The notes: generated from the letters alone by a model not told the origin. 64,000 nt of DNA from Burkholderia pyrrocinia (GCF_001028665.1 NZ_CP011503.1:1798001-1862000), one strand, 5' to 3'; counted from the stretch's first letter, positions 20,961-31,751 are shown. Program-made: numbers and translations.

Positions 20961-22193
20961 ATGAGCAAAGACTACAAGGATCTGCTGGTTTCCCTCGACA
21001 TCGGCACGTCGAAGGTGGTGGCCATCGTCGCCGAGCTGAAGGGCGAGGGTCACTACGAGGTGATCGGTCTCGGCCAGAGCGAGTCGAAGGGTCTGAAGAA
21101 AGGTGTGGTGGTCAACATCGAGGCCACCGTGCAGTCGATCCAGCGCGCGCTCGAGGAAGCCGAGCTGATGGCCGACTGCAAGATCACCAACGTGTTCACG
21201 GGGATCGCGGGCAGCCACATCCGCAGCTTCAACTCGAGCGGGATGGTCGCGATCAAGGACAAGGAAGTCACGCAGACCGACGTCGCACGCGTGATCGAGA
21301 CCGCGAAGGCGATCAACATCCCGACCGACCAGCAGGTGCTGCACATCCTCACGCAGGAATTCATCATCGACGGCCAGGAAGACGTGCGCGAGCCGATCGG
21401 GATGAGCGGCATCCGCCTCGAGGTGAAGGTGCACATCGTGACGGGCGCGGTGAGCGCCGCGCAGAACATCGTCAAGTGCGTGCGCCGCTGCGGGCTGGAA
21501 GTGAACGACCTGATCCTGCAGCCGCTCGCGTCGTCGCTGGCCGTGCTGACGGAAGACGAGAAGGATCTCGGCGTGGTGCTGGTCGACGTCGGCGGCGGCA
21601 CGACGGACATCGCGATCTTCGCCGAAGGCGCGATCCGCCACACCGCGGTGATTCCGATCGCCGGCGACCAGATCACGAGCGACATCGCGATGGCGCTGCG
21701 CACGCCGACGCCGGATGCGGAAGACATCAAGGTTGGCTACGGGATCGCGAAGCAGGCGCTCGCCGATCCGGACGAGATGGTCGAAGTGCCGGGCCTCGGC
21801 GAGCGCGGCCCGCGCACGCTGTCGCGCCAGGCGCTCGCGGCCGTGATCGAGCCGCGCGTCGAGGAACTGTTCTCGCTCGTGCAGCAGGTCGTGCGCGAGT
21901 CGGGTTACGAAGAACTGCTGAGCTCCGGCGTGGTCATTACCGGCGGTGCCGCGATGATGCCGGGCATGGTCGAGCTCGGCGAAGACATTTTCCTGAAACC
22001 GGTGCGCATCGGCGCGCCGGAGTATGCAGGCGGCCTCTCCGACGTCGTGCGCAATCCGCGCTACTCGACGGCGATGGGGCTGCTCGTCGAAGGCAGTGCT
22101 CAGCGCATGCGCGGCCGCAAGGTCGCCGTGCAGTCCGGCAACGCGGGGCAGGTGTTCTCGCGGATGAAGGAATGGTTCCTGAGCAACTTTTGA
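20961..22193 (+). CDS. ftsA: Cell division protein FtsA
   Basis: FtsA is an actin-like ATPase that tethers FtsZ to the membrane. The 410-residue protein starts MSKDYKDLLVSLDIGTSKV, with the phosphate-1 motif, and has the 1C subdomain typical of FtsA (SHTE domain). VLVDVGGGTTDIAIF near residue 203 is phosphate-2, and VVITGGAAMMPGM near 325 is the adenosine motif. It ends in a basic amphipathic tail, FSRMKEWFLSNF, that would bind the membrane. ftsZ follows 111 bp later, leaving room for a separate ftsZ promoter or leader. Confidence 0.96.
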   Translation: MSKDYKDLLVSLDIGTSKVVAIVAELKGEGHYEVIGLGQSESKGLKKGVVVNIEATVQSIQRALEEAELMADCKITNVFTGIAGSHIRSFNSSGMVAIKDKEVTQTDVARVIETAKAINIPTDQQVLHILTQEFIIDGQEDVREPIGMSGIRLEVKVHIVTGAVSAAQNIVKCVRRCGLEVNDLILQPLASSLAVLTEDEKDLGVVLVDVGGGTTDIAIFAEGAIRHTAVIPIAGDQITSDIAMALRTPTPDAEDIKVGYGIAKQALADPDEMVEVPGLGERGPRTLSRQALAAVIEPRVEELFSLVQQVVRESGYEELLSSGVVITGGAAMMPGMVELGEDIFLKPVRIGAPEYAGGLSDVVRNPRYSTAMGLLVEGSAQRMRGRKVAVQSGNAGQVFSRMKEWFLSNF

Positions 22194-22304
22194 CGAACCG
22201 AATCGAAATTCGCGCTGGTGCCGGCGGCTGGCGCGCGACAGGGGGTTGCCCGATCTCCTGCCGAATAACGGCCGATTAGCAGTCATTCTCTTGACGGAGG
22301 CAAC

Positions 22305-23501
22305 ATGGAATTCGAAATGCTGGAAACCGAGACCAACGGCACCATCATCAAGGTGGTCGGCGTTGGCGGCGCTGGCGGCAATGCCGTACAGCACATGATC
22401 AACCGCGGCGTGCAGGGCGTCGACTTCATCGTGATGAACACGGACGCCCAGGCGCTGTCGCGTTCGCGCGCATCGTCGGTGATCCAGCTTGGCAACACGG
22501 GCCTCGGCGCCGGTGCGAAGCCGGAAATGGGCCGTGCGGCAGCGGAAGAAGCGCGTGAGCGCATCGCCGACGCACTGCGCGGCGCGCACATGGTGTTCAT
22601 TACGGCCGGCATGGGCGGCGGTACGGGCACGGGCGCGGCACCGGTGGTCGCGCAGATCGCGAAAGAGATGGGCATCCTGACGGTCGGTGTCGTCAGCAAG
22701 CCGTTCGAGTTCGAAGGCGGCAAGCGCATGCGCGTCGCCGAAGCAGGTTCGCAGCAACTGGAGGATCACGTCGACTCGCTGATCGTCGTACTGAACGACA
22801 AGCTGTTCGACGTGATGGGCGACGACGCCGAGATGGACAAGTGCTTCCAGTGCGCGGACGACGTGTTGAACAACGCGGTCGCAGGCATCGCTGAAATCAT
22901 CAACGTCGATGGCCTCGTGAACGTCGACTTCGAAGACGTGAAGACGGTGATGGGCGAGCAGGGCAAGGCGATGATGGGCACGGCGACGGTCGCCGGCGTC
23001 GATCGCGCACGCCTCGCGGCGGAACAGGCCGTGGCGAGCCCGCTGCTCGAAGGCGTCGATCTGTCGGGCGCGCGCGGCGTGCTGGTCAACATCACGTCGA
23101 GCCGTTCGCTGCGCCTGTCGGAAACGCGCGAAGTGATGAACACGATCAAGAGCTACGCGGCGGAAGATGCCACGGTGATCTTCGGTGCGGTGTACGACGA
23201 CGCGATGGGCGATGCGTTGCGCGTGACGGTCGTGGCGACGGGTCTGGGCCGTGCGGCGAAGAAGCAGCAGTCGGCGCCGATGACGCTGCTGCGCACGGGT
23301 ACGGACAACCAGCCGGTCAGCGCGGTGTCGCACGGCTATGCGCAGCCGCATCACGTCAGCACGGCCGACTACGGCGCGCTCGATACGCCGGCGGTGTGGC
23401 GCAACTCGCGCGAAACCGCGGCATCGCACGTGCAGGCGCTGCAGGAGAAGGGTGTCGACACCTACGACATCCCGGCTTTCCTGCGCAAGCAGGCTGACTG
23501 A
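22305..23501 (+). CDS. ftsZ: Cell division protein FtsZ
   Basis: FtsZ is the tubulin-like GTPase that forms the Z ring. The 398-residue protein shows GVGGAGGNAVQHMI near residue 19, the tubulin signature GGGTGTGAAPVVA near 104 and NVDFEDVKTVMG near 206. A variable linker precedes the conserved C-terminal peptide DTYDIPAFLRKQAD, which contacts FtsA and other partners such as ZapD, encoded about 8.5 kb further on. A GGAGG ribosome-binding site precedes the ATG. Confidence 0.97.
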   Translation: MEFEMLETETNGTIIKVVGVGGAGGNAVQHMINRGVQGVDFIVMNTDAQALSRSRASSVIQLGNTGLGAGAKPEMGRAAAEEARERIADALRGAHMVFITAGMGGGTGTGAAPVVAQIAKEMGILTVGVVSKPFEFEGGKRMRVAEAGSQQLEDHVDSLIVVLNDKLFDVMGDDAEMDKCFQCADDVLNNAVAGIAEIINVDGLVNVDFEDVKTVMGEQGKAMMGTATVAGVDRARLAAEQAVASPLLEGVDLSGARGVLVNITSSRSLRLSETREVMNTIKSYAAEDATVIFGAVYDDAMGDALRVTVVATGLGRAAKKQQSAPMTLLRTGTDNQPVSAVSHGYAQPHHVSTADYGALDTPAVWRNSRETAASHVQALQEKGVDTYDIPAFLRKQAD

Positions 23502-23528
23502 CGCAAACACAGGCGAAGCCGCGGCGGA

Positions 23529-23561
23529 ATCGCCGCGGTATCGCCGCGGTATCGCCGGCGT
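23529..23561 (+). repeat. Three tandem 11-bp repeats after ftsZ
   Basis: ATCGCCGCGGT occurs twice in a row and is followed by the near copy ATCGCCGGCGT. The array lies 27 bp after the ftsZ stop. Because the unit is nearly self-complementary it can form alternative hairpins. No T tract follows. Confidence 0.6.
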
Positions 23562-23700
23562 GACGGATGCTACGGACCACGACAGGCCGCGTCGGATGCG
23601 ACGCCGGGCCGGGAAACGTGCCCTCTTCGCTCAAGCGGGGCGGGATGGGCCGTGCTGTCCGCAACACGCTGAAAAACCGTATCGCTATGAGGGACCAGCC

Positions 23701-24207
23701 ATGATTCAAGTGGGCGACGCGCTGCCCGACGCGCAGTTGTTCGAGTTCATCGACGACACGCGCGAAGGGTGCACGCTGGGGCCGAATGCCTTCAGCGTGC
23801 GCGACCAGGTTGCGGGAAAGCGGGTGGTGATCTTCGGATTGCCGGGCGCTTTCACGCCGACCTGCTCGGCGCAGCATGTACCGGGCTACGTCGAACACGC
23901 CGAGCAACTGCGCTCGGCGGGTGTCGACGAGATCTGGTGCGTGTCCGTCAACGACGCATTCGTGATGGGCGCATGGGGACGTGATCTGCACACCGCGGGC
24001 AAGGTGCGCATGATGGCGGACGGTAGCGCGGCTTTCACTCATGCGCTGGGGCTGACGCAGGATTTGTCCGCGCGTGGCATGGGAATTCGTTCCCTGCGCT
24101 ACGCGATGGTGATTGACGGCGGTGTGGTCAAGACGCTGGCCGTCGAGGCGCCGGGCAAATTCGAAGTGAGCGATGCGGCGAGTGTTCTCGCGACGTTGAC
24201 GTCCTGA
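23701..24207 (+). CDS. Peroxiredoxin (Prx5/AhpE-like, thioredoxin-fold)
   Basis: This 168-residue thiol peroxidase would reduce hydrogen peroxide and organic peroxides in the cytoplasm. The peroxidatic cysteine is C55 in PGAFTPTCSAQHVPGY, the Prx5 signature. A further cysteine (IWCVSVND, near residue 81) is also present. The ATG follows a modest purine-rich stretch (GAGGGACC). The gene stands between ftsZ and lpxC, outside the usual dcw gene set, 199 bp after ftsZ. No functional link to division is evident. Confidence 0.9.
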   Translation: MIQVGDALPDAQLFEFIDDTREGCTLGPNAFSVRDQVAGKRVVIFGLPGAFTPTCSAQHVPGYVEHAEQLRSAGVDEIWCVSVNDAFVMGAWGRDLHTAGKVRMMADGSAAFTHALGLTQDLSARGMGIRSLRYAMVIDGGVVKTLAVEAPGKFEVSDAASVLATLTS

Positions 24208-24386
24208 TCGTGCGGTGCGCCGTTGCCTGCCGGCAACGCTGCTCACCGGCCTCAGGGCAGTTGTAACACGGGCTGATGACCGGAAACGCCTCCGTTCCGG
24301 GCATCGGCCCGTCCCGTATCGGCGCGGGTAAACTGCCGAAACAGATTGATACGCAGTTTCAAACAGCGTTGAATAGGGAATTACGC

Positions 24387-24392
24387 TATAAT
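24387..24392 (+). promoter_or_regulatory. Probable -10 element for lpxC
   Basis: A consensus TATAAT lies 56 bp before the lpxC ATG in an AT-rich stretch after a GC-rich region. No good -35 hexamer is found at 17 bp, so only the -10 is claimed. Confidence 0.5.
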
Positions 24393-24447
24393 CCCGTCTA
24401 TTGAATATAACTCCTGATTGATATCTTCAATCAAGACGAAGAACACC

Positions 24448-25365
24448 ATGCTGAAGCAGCGCACCATCAAATCGATCGTGAAGACCGTGGGTATCGGTCT
24501 CCACTCGGGTCGCAAGATTGAACTGACGCTCCGTCCCGCCGCGCCGGGCACGGGCATCGTCTTCTCGCGCATCGACCTGCCTACGCCCGTCGACATTCCC
24601 GCATCGGCGATGTCGATCGGCGACACGCGGCTCGCGTCGGTGCTGCAGAAGGATGGTGCGCGCGTGTCGACGGTCGAGCACCTGATGTCGGCATGCGCCG
24701 GCCTCGGCATCGACAACCTCTATGTCGACGTGACGGCCGAGGAAATCCCGATCATGGACGGCAGCGCGGCGACCTTCGTGTTCCTGATCCAGTCCGCCGG
24801 CATCGAGGAGCAGAACGCGCCGAAGCGCTTCATCAAGGTGACGAAGCCGGTTGAAATCCGCGACGGCGACAAGTTCGCGCGTCTCGATCCGTATTTCGGC
24901 TTCAAGCTGAAGTTCTCGATCGACTTCCGTCACCCGGCCGTCGACAAGACCGGCCAGGAGCTCGAGGTCGACTTCGCGAATACGTCGTACGTGCGCGAGA
25001 TCGCGCGCGCACGCACGTTCGGCTTCGCGCACGAAGCCGAGATGCTGCGTGAGCTGGGCCTGGCGCGGGGCGGCAGCATGGACAACGCGATCGTGCTCGA
25101 CGAATACCGGATCCTGAACAACGACGGGCTGCGCTACGACGACGAGTTCGTGAAGCACAAGATGCTCGACGCGATCGGCGACCTGTACGTGGTCGGCCAT
25201 CCGCTGCTGGCGTCGTACACCGCGTACAAGTCGGGGCACGGGCTGAACAACGCGCTGTTGCGCGAGCTGCTCGCGCACGAAGACGCCTACGAGATCGTCA
25301 CGTTCGACGATCCGCAGGCTGCGCCGAGCGGCTTCGCGTTCGACGCGCAGACTGCGTTCGCCTGA
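24448..25365 (+). CDS. lpxC: UDP-3-O-acyl-N-acetylglucosamine deacetylase
   Basis: LpxC is a zinc amidase that carries out the committed step of lipid A synthesis. The 305-residue protein begins [20 protein letters not shown]. Zinc ligands are in [12 protein letters not shown] (near residue 76) and in [17 protein letters not shown] (near 236-253); [13 protein letters not shown] near 103 is also typical. E. coli LpxC is about 305 residues. It closes the dcw region, as in many proteobacteria, and is followed by a bidirectional terminator. Control by FtsH proteolysis is known in E. coli but is not visible here. Confidence 0.96.
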   Translation: MLKQRTIKSIVKTVGIGLHSGRKIELTLRPAAPGTGIVFSRIDLPTPVDIPASAMSIGDTRLASVLQKDGARVSTVEHLMSACAGLGIDNLYVDVTAEEIPIMDGSAATFVFLIQSAGIEEQNAPKRFIKVTKPVEIRDGDKFARLDPYFGFKLKFSIDFRHPAVDKTGQELEVDFANTSYVREIARARTFGFAHEAEMLRELGLARGGSMDNAIVLDEYRILNNDGLRYDDEFVKHKMLDAIGDLYVVGHPLLASYTAYKSGHGLNNALLRELLAHEDAYEIVTFDDPQAAPSGFAFDAQTAFA

Positions 25366-25386
25366 CCGGCGTTCCGCATCAGCGAT

Positions 25387-25414
25387 AAAAAAACGGCCTG
25401 CGGGCCGTTTTTTT
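25387..25414. terminator. Bidirectional terminator between lpxC and dciA
   Basis: AAACGGCC and GGCCGTTT arms enclose a four-base TGCG loop, flanked by an A run on one side and a T run on the other. It serves converging lpxC and dciA transcripts. Confidence 0.9.
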
Positions 25415-25441
25415 ATTGGCAGGCCGTCGGCGGCGGCGCGC

Positions 25442-25921
25442 TCAGCGCGGCGATTTCGCGCCGTGCCGGGCCGCCATTCGCGCGAGCGCGGCCTGCAGCG
25501 GCGACGGTTCGAGGTGATCGGCGAGGTCGCGCAATGCGGCGGCGCCGACCGAGGTCATCCGCGCCTGCTTCACGTGCGGCGGCTCCGGCGCGTCCTTCGG
25601 ACGCACGCGCACGCGTAGCGTCGCGACGGGCCAGCCGCGCTTCTGGAGATCGCCGAGCAGCCGCGGCTCGACCTGCCGCAGCCGCGCGGCCAGCGCATTG
25701 TGCGCGGCAAAGAGGGTCAGGGTGCCGTCCTTGATGAAGCCCGGATCGACATGATTCGCAAGATAGTCGGGCAGGAGCGCGGACAGATCGCGCTGCAGCG
25801 ACGCGATTTGCTCGACGCCGGCGCGCAGCGCCGTGAACGCGTCGGTGCGGCCGAGTACTTCGGACACGGGTTGCGGGCGATGCGCGGCGAGCGGGCCGAA
25901 ACGCTTGGAAAATCGGTTCAT
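25442..25921 (-). CDS. dciA: DUF721 / DciA-family replicative helicase loader
   Basis: This 159-residue basic protein contains a DUF721 domain (about residues 25-125; FIKDGTLTLFAAHNALAARL and VRVRPKD fit the family). DciA is the ancestral bacterial factor that helps load DnaB helicase in species lacking DnaC. Its location between lpxC and secA matches other proteobacteria. The ATG giving MNRFSKRFGPLAAHRP is preferred; the open frame extends another 36 codons upstream but there it is arginine/alanine-rich and atypical. The C-terminus is rich in alanine and arginine. Function is inferred from the family. Confidence 0.8.
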   Translation of the reverse strand: MNRFSKRFGPLAAHRPQPVSEVLGRTDAFTALRAGVEQIASLQRDLSALLPDYLANHVDPGFIKDGTLTLFAAHNALAARLRQVEPRLLGDLQKRGWPVATLRVRVRPKDAPEPPHVKQARMTSVGAAALRDLADHLEPSPLQAALARMAARHGAKSPR

Positions 25922-26177
25922 CGAGGCATTCTTCGGGCGCGCACGCGCGCGGACGTTGACGCCGATTGTACCCGCGCCGGCCGGCCCACGGGCGGCTTTC
26001 GCCCGGTCCGCCCGGCTGTCGGCGGGCAATGCCCGTCCGGCCGAGACGCGGGCGCACGCGTCCCCGCGTGCTAAAATTCACCGTTTGAGTCCACTAATTC
26101 GCTAAGCCGCCGAGGCTCGGGCGCCGGGGCGCGCAACACGCGCCGGGCGCCGGTGCTGCGACGCAGGATCCGATCCG

Positions 26178-28976
26178 ATGACAACCGGTTTTCTCCAGAA
26201 AATTTTTGGCAGCCGCAACCAGCGGCTCGTCAAGCAATACCAAAAGACCGTCACGACGATCAATGCGCTCGAAACGCAGATCGAGAAGCTGACGGACGAC
26301 CAGTTGCGCGGCAAGACGGACGAGTTCCGCCAGCGGGTCGCGGCCGGCGAGTCGCTCGACAAGCTGCTGCCCGAAGCGTTCGCGGTCTGTCGCGAGGCGA
26401 GCCGCCGCGTGCTGAAGATGCGGCACTTCGACGTGCAGATGATCGGCGGCATGGTGCTCCACTACGGCAAGATCGCGGAAATGCGCACCGGCGAAGGCAA
26501 GACGCTCGTCGCGACGCTGCCCGTGTACCTGAATGCGCTGGCCGGGCGCGGCGTGCACGTCGTGACCGTCAACGACTACCTCGCGCAGCGTGACGCCGAA
26601 TGGATGGCGCGCCTCTACAACTTCCTCGGTCTGTCGGTCGGCATCAACCTGTCCGGCATGGAGCACGACCAGAAGCAGCAGGCCTACGCGGCGGACATCA
26701 CGTACGGCACGAACAACGAGTTCGGCTTCGACTACCTACGCGACAACATGGTCTACGAGACCGACGCGCGCGTGCAGCGGGCACTGAACTTCGCGGTCGT
26801 CGACGAAGTGGACTCGATCCTGATCGACGAGGCGCGCACGCCGCTGATCATCTCGGGCCAGGCAGAGGACCACACCGAACTGTACGTGCGGATGAACGCG
26901 CTGCCGCCGCTGCTCGAGCGCCAGATCGGCGAGGAGAAGGCCGACGGCACGGGTGTCGAGAAGCCGGGCGACTACACGCTCGACGAGAAGTCGCGCCAGG
27001 TGTTCCTGACGGAAGCGGGTCACGAGAAGGCCGAACGGCTGCTCTCCGAATGGGGCCTGATCGGCGACGGCGAGAGCCTGTACGCGCCGCAGAACATCAC
27101 GCTGATGCACCACGTGTACGCGGCGCTGCGCGCCCACACGCTGTTCTACAAGGACCAGCACTACGTCGTGCAGAACGGCGAAGTGGTCATCGTCGATGAA
27201 TTCACGGGCCGCCTGATGGCCGGCCGCCGCTGGTCCGACGGCCTGCACCAGGCCGTCGAGGCGAAGGAACACGTGAAGATCCAGAGCGAGAACCAGACGC
27301 TCGCATCGATCACGTTCCAGAACTACTTCCGGATGTACGCGAAGCTGGCGGGCATGACGGGGACCGCGGACACCGAAGCGTACGAATTCAACGAGATCTA
27401 CGGTCTCGAGACGGTCGTGATCCCGACCAACCGTCCGCCGAAGCGGATCGACAAGCAGGACCAGATCTACAAGACGGCCAAGGAGCGCTACGACGCGGTG
27501 ATCCGCGACATCCGCGACTGCTACGAGCGCGGCCAGCCGGTGCTGGTCGGCACGACGTCGATCGAGAACTCCGAGTTGCTGTCGCACCTGCTGAAGCAGG
27601 CCGGCCTGCCGCACGAAGTGCTGAACGCGAAGCAGCACGAGCGTGAAGCGGCGATCGTCGCGGAAGCCGGGCGCCCGAACCGCGTGACGATCGCGACCAA
27701 CATGGCCGGCCGCGGCACCGACATCGTGCTCGGCGGCAATGCCGAGAAGCAGGCCGCGTTCATCGAGGCCGACGAAGCGATCCCGGCCGACGAAAAGGCG
27801 CGCCGCATCCAGCAGCTGCACGACGAGTGGGAAACGCTGCACGAGCAGGTGAAGGCCGCGGGCGGCCTGCACATCATCGGCACCGAGCGCCACGAATCGC
27901 GCCGGATCGACAACCAGTTGCGCGGCCGTGCGGGCCGCCAGGGCGATCCGGGCTCGTCGCGCTTCTACCTGTCGCTCGACGATCCGCTGCTGCGCATCTT
28001 CGCGGGCGACCGCGTGCGCTCGATCATGGATCGCCTGAAGATGCCGGAAGGCGAGGCGATCGAGGCAGGCATCGTCACGCGTTCGATCGAATCCGCGCAG
28101 CGCAAGGTCGAAGCGCGCAACTTCGACATCCGCAAGCAACTGCTCGAATACGACGACGTGTCGAACGACCAGCGCAAGGTCATCTACCAGCAGCGCAACG
28201 AACTGCTCGAAGCACACGACATCACGGAGACGATCACCGCGATGCGCCACGGCGTGATTACCGAAGTCGTCCGCCAGTTCGTGCCGGAAGGCAGCATCGA
28301 GGAGCAGTGGGACGTGCCCGAGCTCGAGGAAGCGCTGCGCAACGACTGGCAGCTCGATCTCGCGATCCAGGAAATGGTGAACGAGTCGTCGTCGATCACG
28401 GCCGAGGAAATTCTCGACGCGGTGATGACGGCCGCCGACGAGCAGTACGACGCAAAGGTCGCAATGGTCGGCCGCGAATCGTTCAGCGCGTTCGAGCGTT
28501 CGGTGATGCTGCAGACGGTCGACCGCCTGTGGCGCGAACACCTCGCTGCGCTCGACCACCTGCGCCAGGGCATCCACCTGCGCGGTTATGCGCAGAAGAA
28601 CCCGAAGCAGGAGTACAAACGCGAAGCGTTCGAGCTGTTCGCCGCGATGCTCGAGGCGATCAAGCAGGAAGTCACGCGGGTCGTGATGAACGTGCAGATC
28701 CAGTCGCCGGAGCAGCTCGAGGAAGCAGCCGAGCAGATCGAAGAGCGCAGCAGCCATCTCGAGAACGTCGAGTACCAGCACGCCGAGTTCGCCGAAGCCG
28801 CCGCACCGGTGGCCGGCGGGGCAGCCGTCGCGGCCGCGGCGGCGACGGCCGACATGGTCGACAGCGCGATGCTCCACAGCGGCCCCGGCGGCGAGATGCC
28901 GAAGGTCGGCCGTAACGATCCGTGCCCGTGCGGCAGCGGCAAGAAGTACAAGCACTGTCACGGGAAGCTGTCATGA
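26178..28976 (+). CDS. secA: Preprotein translocase ATPase SecA
   Basis: SecA drives export of unfolded proteins through SecYEG. The 932-residue protein has Walker A in [14 protein letters not shown] near residue 104, Walker B in [17 protein letters not shown] near 209, [11 protein letters not shown] near 395, the second nucleotide-binding domain with [16 protein letters not shown] near 509, helical scaffold and wing domains, and a C-terminal zinc-binding tail [17 protein letters not shown] that contacts SecB. An alanine-rich linker precedes the tail. dciA is divergent with a 256-bp gap. Confidence 0.97.
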   Translation: MTTGFLQKIFGSRNQRLVKQYQKTVTTINALETQIEKLTDDQLRGKTDEFRQRVAAGESLDKLLPEAFAVCREASRRVLKMRHFDVQMIGGMVLHYGKIAEMRTGEGKTLVATLPVYLNALAGRGVHVVTVNDYLAQRDAEWMARLYNFLGLSVGINLSGMEHDQKQQAYAADITYGTNNEFGFDYLRDNMVYETDARVQRALNFAVVDEVDSILIDEARTPLIISGQAEDHTELYVRMNALPPLLERQIGEEKADGTGVEKPGDYTLDEKSRQVFLTEAGHEKAERLLSEWGLIGDGESLYAPQNITLMHHVYAALRAHTLFYKDQHYVVQNGEVVIVDEFTGRLMAGRRWSDGLHQAVEAKEHVKIQSENQTLASITFQNYFRMYAKLAGMTGTADTEAYEFNEIYGLETVVIPTNRPPKRIDKQDQIYKTAKERYDAVIRDIRDCYERGQPVLVGTTSIENSELLSHLLKQAGLPHEVLNAKQHEREAAIVAEAGRPNRVTIATNMAGRGTDIVLGGNAEKQAAFIEADEAIPADEKARRIQQLHDEWETLHEQVKAAGGLHIIGTERHESRRIDNQLRGRAGRQGDPGSSRFYLSLDDPLLRIFAGDRVRSIMDRLKMPEGEAIEAGIVTRSIESAQRKVEARNFDIRKQLLEYDDVSNDQRKVIYQQRNELLEAHDITETITAMRHGVITEVVRQFVPEGSIEEQWDVPELEEALRNDWQLDLAIQEMVNESSSITAEEILDAVMTAADEQYDAKVAMVGRESFSAFERSVMLQTVDRLWREHLAALDHLRQGIHLRGYAQKNPKQEYKREAFELFAAMLEAIKQEVTRVVMNVQIQSPEQLEEAAEQIEERSSHLENVEYQHAEFAEAAAPVAGGAAVAAAAATADMVDSAMLHSGPGGEMPKVGRNDPCPCGSGKKYKHCHGKLS

Positions 28977-29120
28977 TCGACGGCGGCATGCGTCACGCGT
29001 GCCGCTTCGTTCGCAGCTTCGAGTGAGTGATGTGAGTTGCGGCGGCCCGCGTGCGCGGCCGCCGGTTCTTCCAATCGATGCCGGCGCGTGCCGGCATTTT
29101 CCATCCGGCAGGTGTGCCCC

Positions 29121-30362
29121 ATGGCTGTCAATTTTCCGTCGATCGATCCCGCCCAACTGCATCCCGTCGCCGGCGTCACGCTCGGCTGGGCGGAAGCGAA
29201 TATCCGCAAGCCGAATCGCAAGGACGTGCTGGTGATCTCCGTCGACGAAGGGGCGACGGTCGCGGGCGTGTTCACCGAAAACCGTTTCTGCGCCGCGCCG
29301 GTCACCGTCTGCCGCGAGCACCTGGCGAAGGTGCGCGCAGGCGGCGCGGGCATCCGCGCACTGGTCGTGAATACGGGCAATGCGAACGCGGGCACCGGCG
29401 AGCCGGGCCTCGTGAACACCCGCGAGACCTGCACGGAACTCGCACGCCTCGCGGGCATCGAGCCGGCGCAGGTGCTGCCGTTCTCGACCGGCGTGATCCT
29501 CGAGCCGCTGCCGATCGACCGCCTGAAGGCCGGCCTGCCTGCCGCGCTCGAGAACCGCAAGGCCGCGAACTGGTTTGACGCCGCGCAGGCGATCATGACG
29601 ACCGACACGCTGCCGAAGGCCACGTCGCGCCAGGTTACGATCGACGGCCACACGGTCACGCTGACGGGCATCAGCAAGGGCGCCGGCATGATCAAGCCGA
29701 ACATGGCAACGATGCTCGGCTTCCTCGCGTTCGATGCGAACGTCGCGCAGACGGTGCTCGACACGCTCGTGAAGGAAGTCGCCGACCGCTCGTTCAACTG
29801 CATCACGATCGACGGCGACACGTCGACAAACGACTCGTTCATCCTGATCGCGTCGGGCAAGAGCACGCTGCCCGCGATCACGTCGACCGATTCGCCGGCC
29901 TATGCGGCGCTGCGCGATGCGGTGACGGAAGTCGCCCAGGTGCTGTCGCAACTGATCGTGCGCGATGGCGAAGGCGCGACGAAATTCATGACGGTGCAGG
30001 TCGAAGGCGGCAAGAGCGTCGCCGAATGCCGCCAGATCGCGTACGCGATCGGCCATTCGCCGCTCGTGAAGACGGCCTTCTACGCATCCGACCCCAACCT
30101 CGGCCGGATTCTCGCGGCGATCGGCTACGCGGGCGTCGCGGATCTCGACGTCGGCAAGATCGACCTCTATCTCGACGACGTGCTTGTCGCGAAGGCGGGC
30201 GGCCGCAACCCGGCCTACCAGGAAGAGGACGGCCAGCGCGTGATGAAGCAGAGCGAAATCACGATCCGCGTGCTGCTCGGCCGCGGCGACGCGCAGGCCA
30301 CAGTGTGGACGTGCGACCTGTCGCACGATTACGTAAGCATCAACGCGGATTACCGCTCCTGA
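29121..30362 (+). CDS. argJ: Bifunctional glutamate N-acetyltransferase/amino-acid acetyltransferase
   Basis: ArgJ moves acetyl groups from N-acetylornithine to glutamate, recycling acetyl groups in arginine synthesis, and may also use acetyl-CoA. The 413-residue precursor self-cleaves before a threonine nucleophile: T197 in [16 protein letters not shown]. Other family segments are NTGNANAGTG near residue 84 and [16 protein letters not shown] near 288. The ATG gives the typical start [18 protein letters not shown]. Whether it is mono- or bifunctional cannot be decided from sequence alone. Confidence 0.94.
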   Translation: MAVNFPSIDPAQLHPVAGVTLGWAEANIRKPNRKDVLVISVDEGATVAGVFTENRFCAAPVTVCREHLAKVRAGGAGIRALVVNTGNANAGTGEPGLVNTRETCTELARLAGIEPAQVLPFSTGVILEPLPIDRLKAGLPAALENRKAANWFDAAQAIMTTDTLPKATSRQVTIDGHTVTLTGISKGAGMIKPNMATMLGFLAFDANVAQTVLDTLVKEVADRSFNCITIDGDTSTNDSFILIASGKSTLPAITSTDSPAYAALRDAVTEVAQVLSQLIVRDGEGATKFMTVQVEGGKSVAECRQIAYAIGHSPLVKTAFYASDPNLGRILAAIGYAGVADLDVGKIDLYLDDVLVAKAGGRNPAYQEEDGQRVMKQSEITIRVLLGRGDAQATVWTCDLSHDYVSINADYRS

Positions 30363-30381
30363 TCGGGAGCGTTCGAACGAC

Positions 30382-31251
30382 ATGGACAAGCTTGAACAGT
30401 TTCTGACGCGCGCGGAAGTGCTGCTCGGCCGCCTCGAGGGGATGCTGCCGCCCGCGCCGGCGGCCATCGACTGGAACGCCGCGCACGCGTTCCGCTGGCG
30501 CAAGCGCCAGGGGCGCGGCTACCTGCAGCCGGTGCCGGCAGTGTCGTCGATCACGCTCGGCGACCTGCACAACATCGATCGCCAGAAAGGGTTGATCGAA
30601 CAGAACACGCGGCAGTTCGTGCAGCAGAAGCCGGCCAACAACGTGTTGCTGACCGGTGCGCGCGGCACCGGCAAGTCGTCGCTGATTAAGGCGTGCCTGA
30701 ACGCCTATGCGAAGGACGGGCTGCGCCTGATCGAAGTCGACAAGGACGACCTGCACGATCTCGGCGACATCGTCGATCTGATCTCGCAGCGTCCGGAGCG
30801 GTTCGTCGTGTTTTGCGACGACCTGTCGTTCGAGGAAGGCGAATCGGGCTACAAGGCGCTGAAAGTCGCGCTCGACGGCTCGATTGCCGCGCAGTCGGAC
30901 AACGTGCTGATCTACGCGACGTCGAACCGCCGCCATTTGCTGCCCGAGTACATGAGCGACAACGAGTCGTACAAGCATCTCCCGGATGGCGAGATTCACC
31001 CCGGCGAAGTCGTCGAGGAGAAGATCTCGCTGTCGGAGCGCTTCGGCCTGTGGGTCAGCTTCTATCCGTTCAAGCAGGACGACTACCTCGGCATCGTCGC
31101 GCACTGGCTGCGTCATTTCGGCTGCGCGGATGCGGAGATCGAGTCTGCGCGCGGCGACGCGCTCGTGTGGGCGCTCGAGCGCGGTTCGCGGTCGGGACGC
31201 GTCGCGTGGCAGTTCGCGCGTGACTGGTCGGGACGCAAGGAGCAGGCATGA
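30382..31251 (+). CDS. AAA-type ATPase, DUF815 family
   Basis: A 289-residue P-loop ATPase. Walker A is TGARGTGKSSLIKACLNAY near residue 92, Walker B is RFVVFCDDLSFEE near 140, and a sensor-like segment YATSNRRHLLPEYM follows near 178. This is the DUF815 family, widespread in beta- and gamma-proteobacteria with unknown function. It starts 19 bp after argJ and overlaps mutT by four bases, so the three are probably co-transcribed. No membrane segment is seen. Conservation next to mutT hints at a housekeeping role, but I cannot assign one. Confidence 0.85.
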   Translation: MDKLEQFLTRAEVLLGRLEGMLPPAPAAIDWNAAHAFRWRKRQGRGYLQPVPAVSSITLGDLHNIDRQKGLIEQNTRQFVQQKPANNVLLTGARGTGKSSLIKACLNAYAKDGLRLIEVDKDDLHDLGDIVDLISQRPERFVVFCDDLSFEEGESGYKALKVALDGSIAAQSDNVLIYATSNRRHLLPEYMSDNESYKHLPDGEIHPGEVVEEKISLSERFGLWVSFYPFKQDDYLGIVAHWLRHFGCADAEIESARGDALVWALERGSRSGRVAWQFARDWSGRKEQA

Positions 31252-31691
31252 GCACGGATCTCGCACAGGGCGCCGTGCGCGCGCCGGATGGCCGCAAGGT
31301 GACGGAAGTCGCGGTCGGCGTGATGGTGAAGCCGGATGGCAGCTACCTGCTCGCGCAGCGGCTGCAGGGCAAGCCGTATGAAGGCTACTGGGAGTTTCCG
31401 GGCGGCAAGCTGGAGGCCGGCGAGAGCGTCGAGGACGCGCTGGCGCGGGAACTGCACGAGGAGCTCGGCATCGTCGTCACGGCCAGCCACCGCTGGCACA
31501 CGCTCGAGCACGATTATCCGCACGCGTACGTGCGGCTTTATTTCTGCAAGGTGACGGGCTGGACGGGCGAGCCGCACAGCAAGGAAGGGCAGGCGTTCGT
31601 GTGGCAGCAGTTGCCGGTCGACGTCGCGCCGCTGCTGCCGGCGGCGCTGCCGGTGCTCGAACTGCTCGAGAAGGAAGCGGCGTCGCACTGA
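31248..31691 (+). CDS. mutT: NUDIX hydrolase, MutT-like 8-oxo-dGTP diphosphatase
   Basis: A 147-residue NUDIX protein. The box GGKLEAGESVEDALARELHE is followed by ELGI and fits the GX5EX7REUXEEXGU pattern exactly (near residues 47-69). A preceding EGYWEFPGGKLE and the overall size match MutT, which removes mutagenic 8-oxo-dGTP from the nucleotide pool. The ATG overlaps the upstream ATPase stop (ATGA). Substrate is inferred; other NUDIX activities are possible. Confidence 0.85.
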   Translation: MSTDLAQGAVRAPDGRKVTEVAVGVMVKPDGSYLLAQRLQGKPYEGYWEFPGGKLEAGESVEDALARELHEELGIVVTASHRWHTLEHDYPHAYVRLYFCKVTGWTGEPHSKEGQAFVWQQLPVDVAPLLPAALPVLELLEKEAASH

Positions 31692-31751
31692 TGCCGCGTC
31701 GGCCTGCCGGAAAGGCGGGCCATATCGCCGGCGGGCGGTGCCGCGCACCGC

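Noticed and set aside
25922..26029. Longer N-terminus for the DciA-like protein
   Set aside because: The extra 36 codons are arginine/alanine-rich and unlike the family; the ATG at 25921 gives the normal start.
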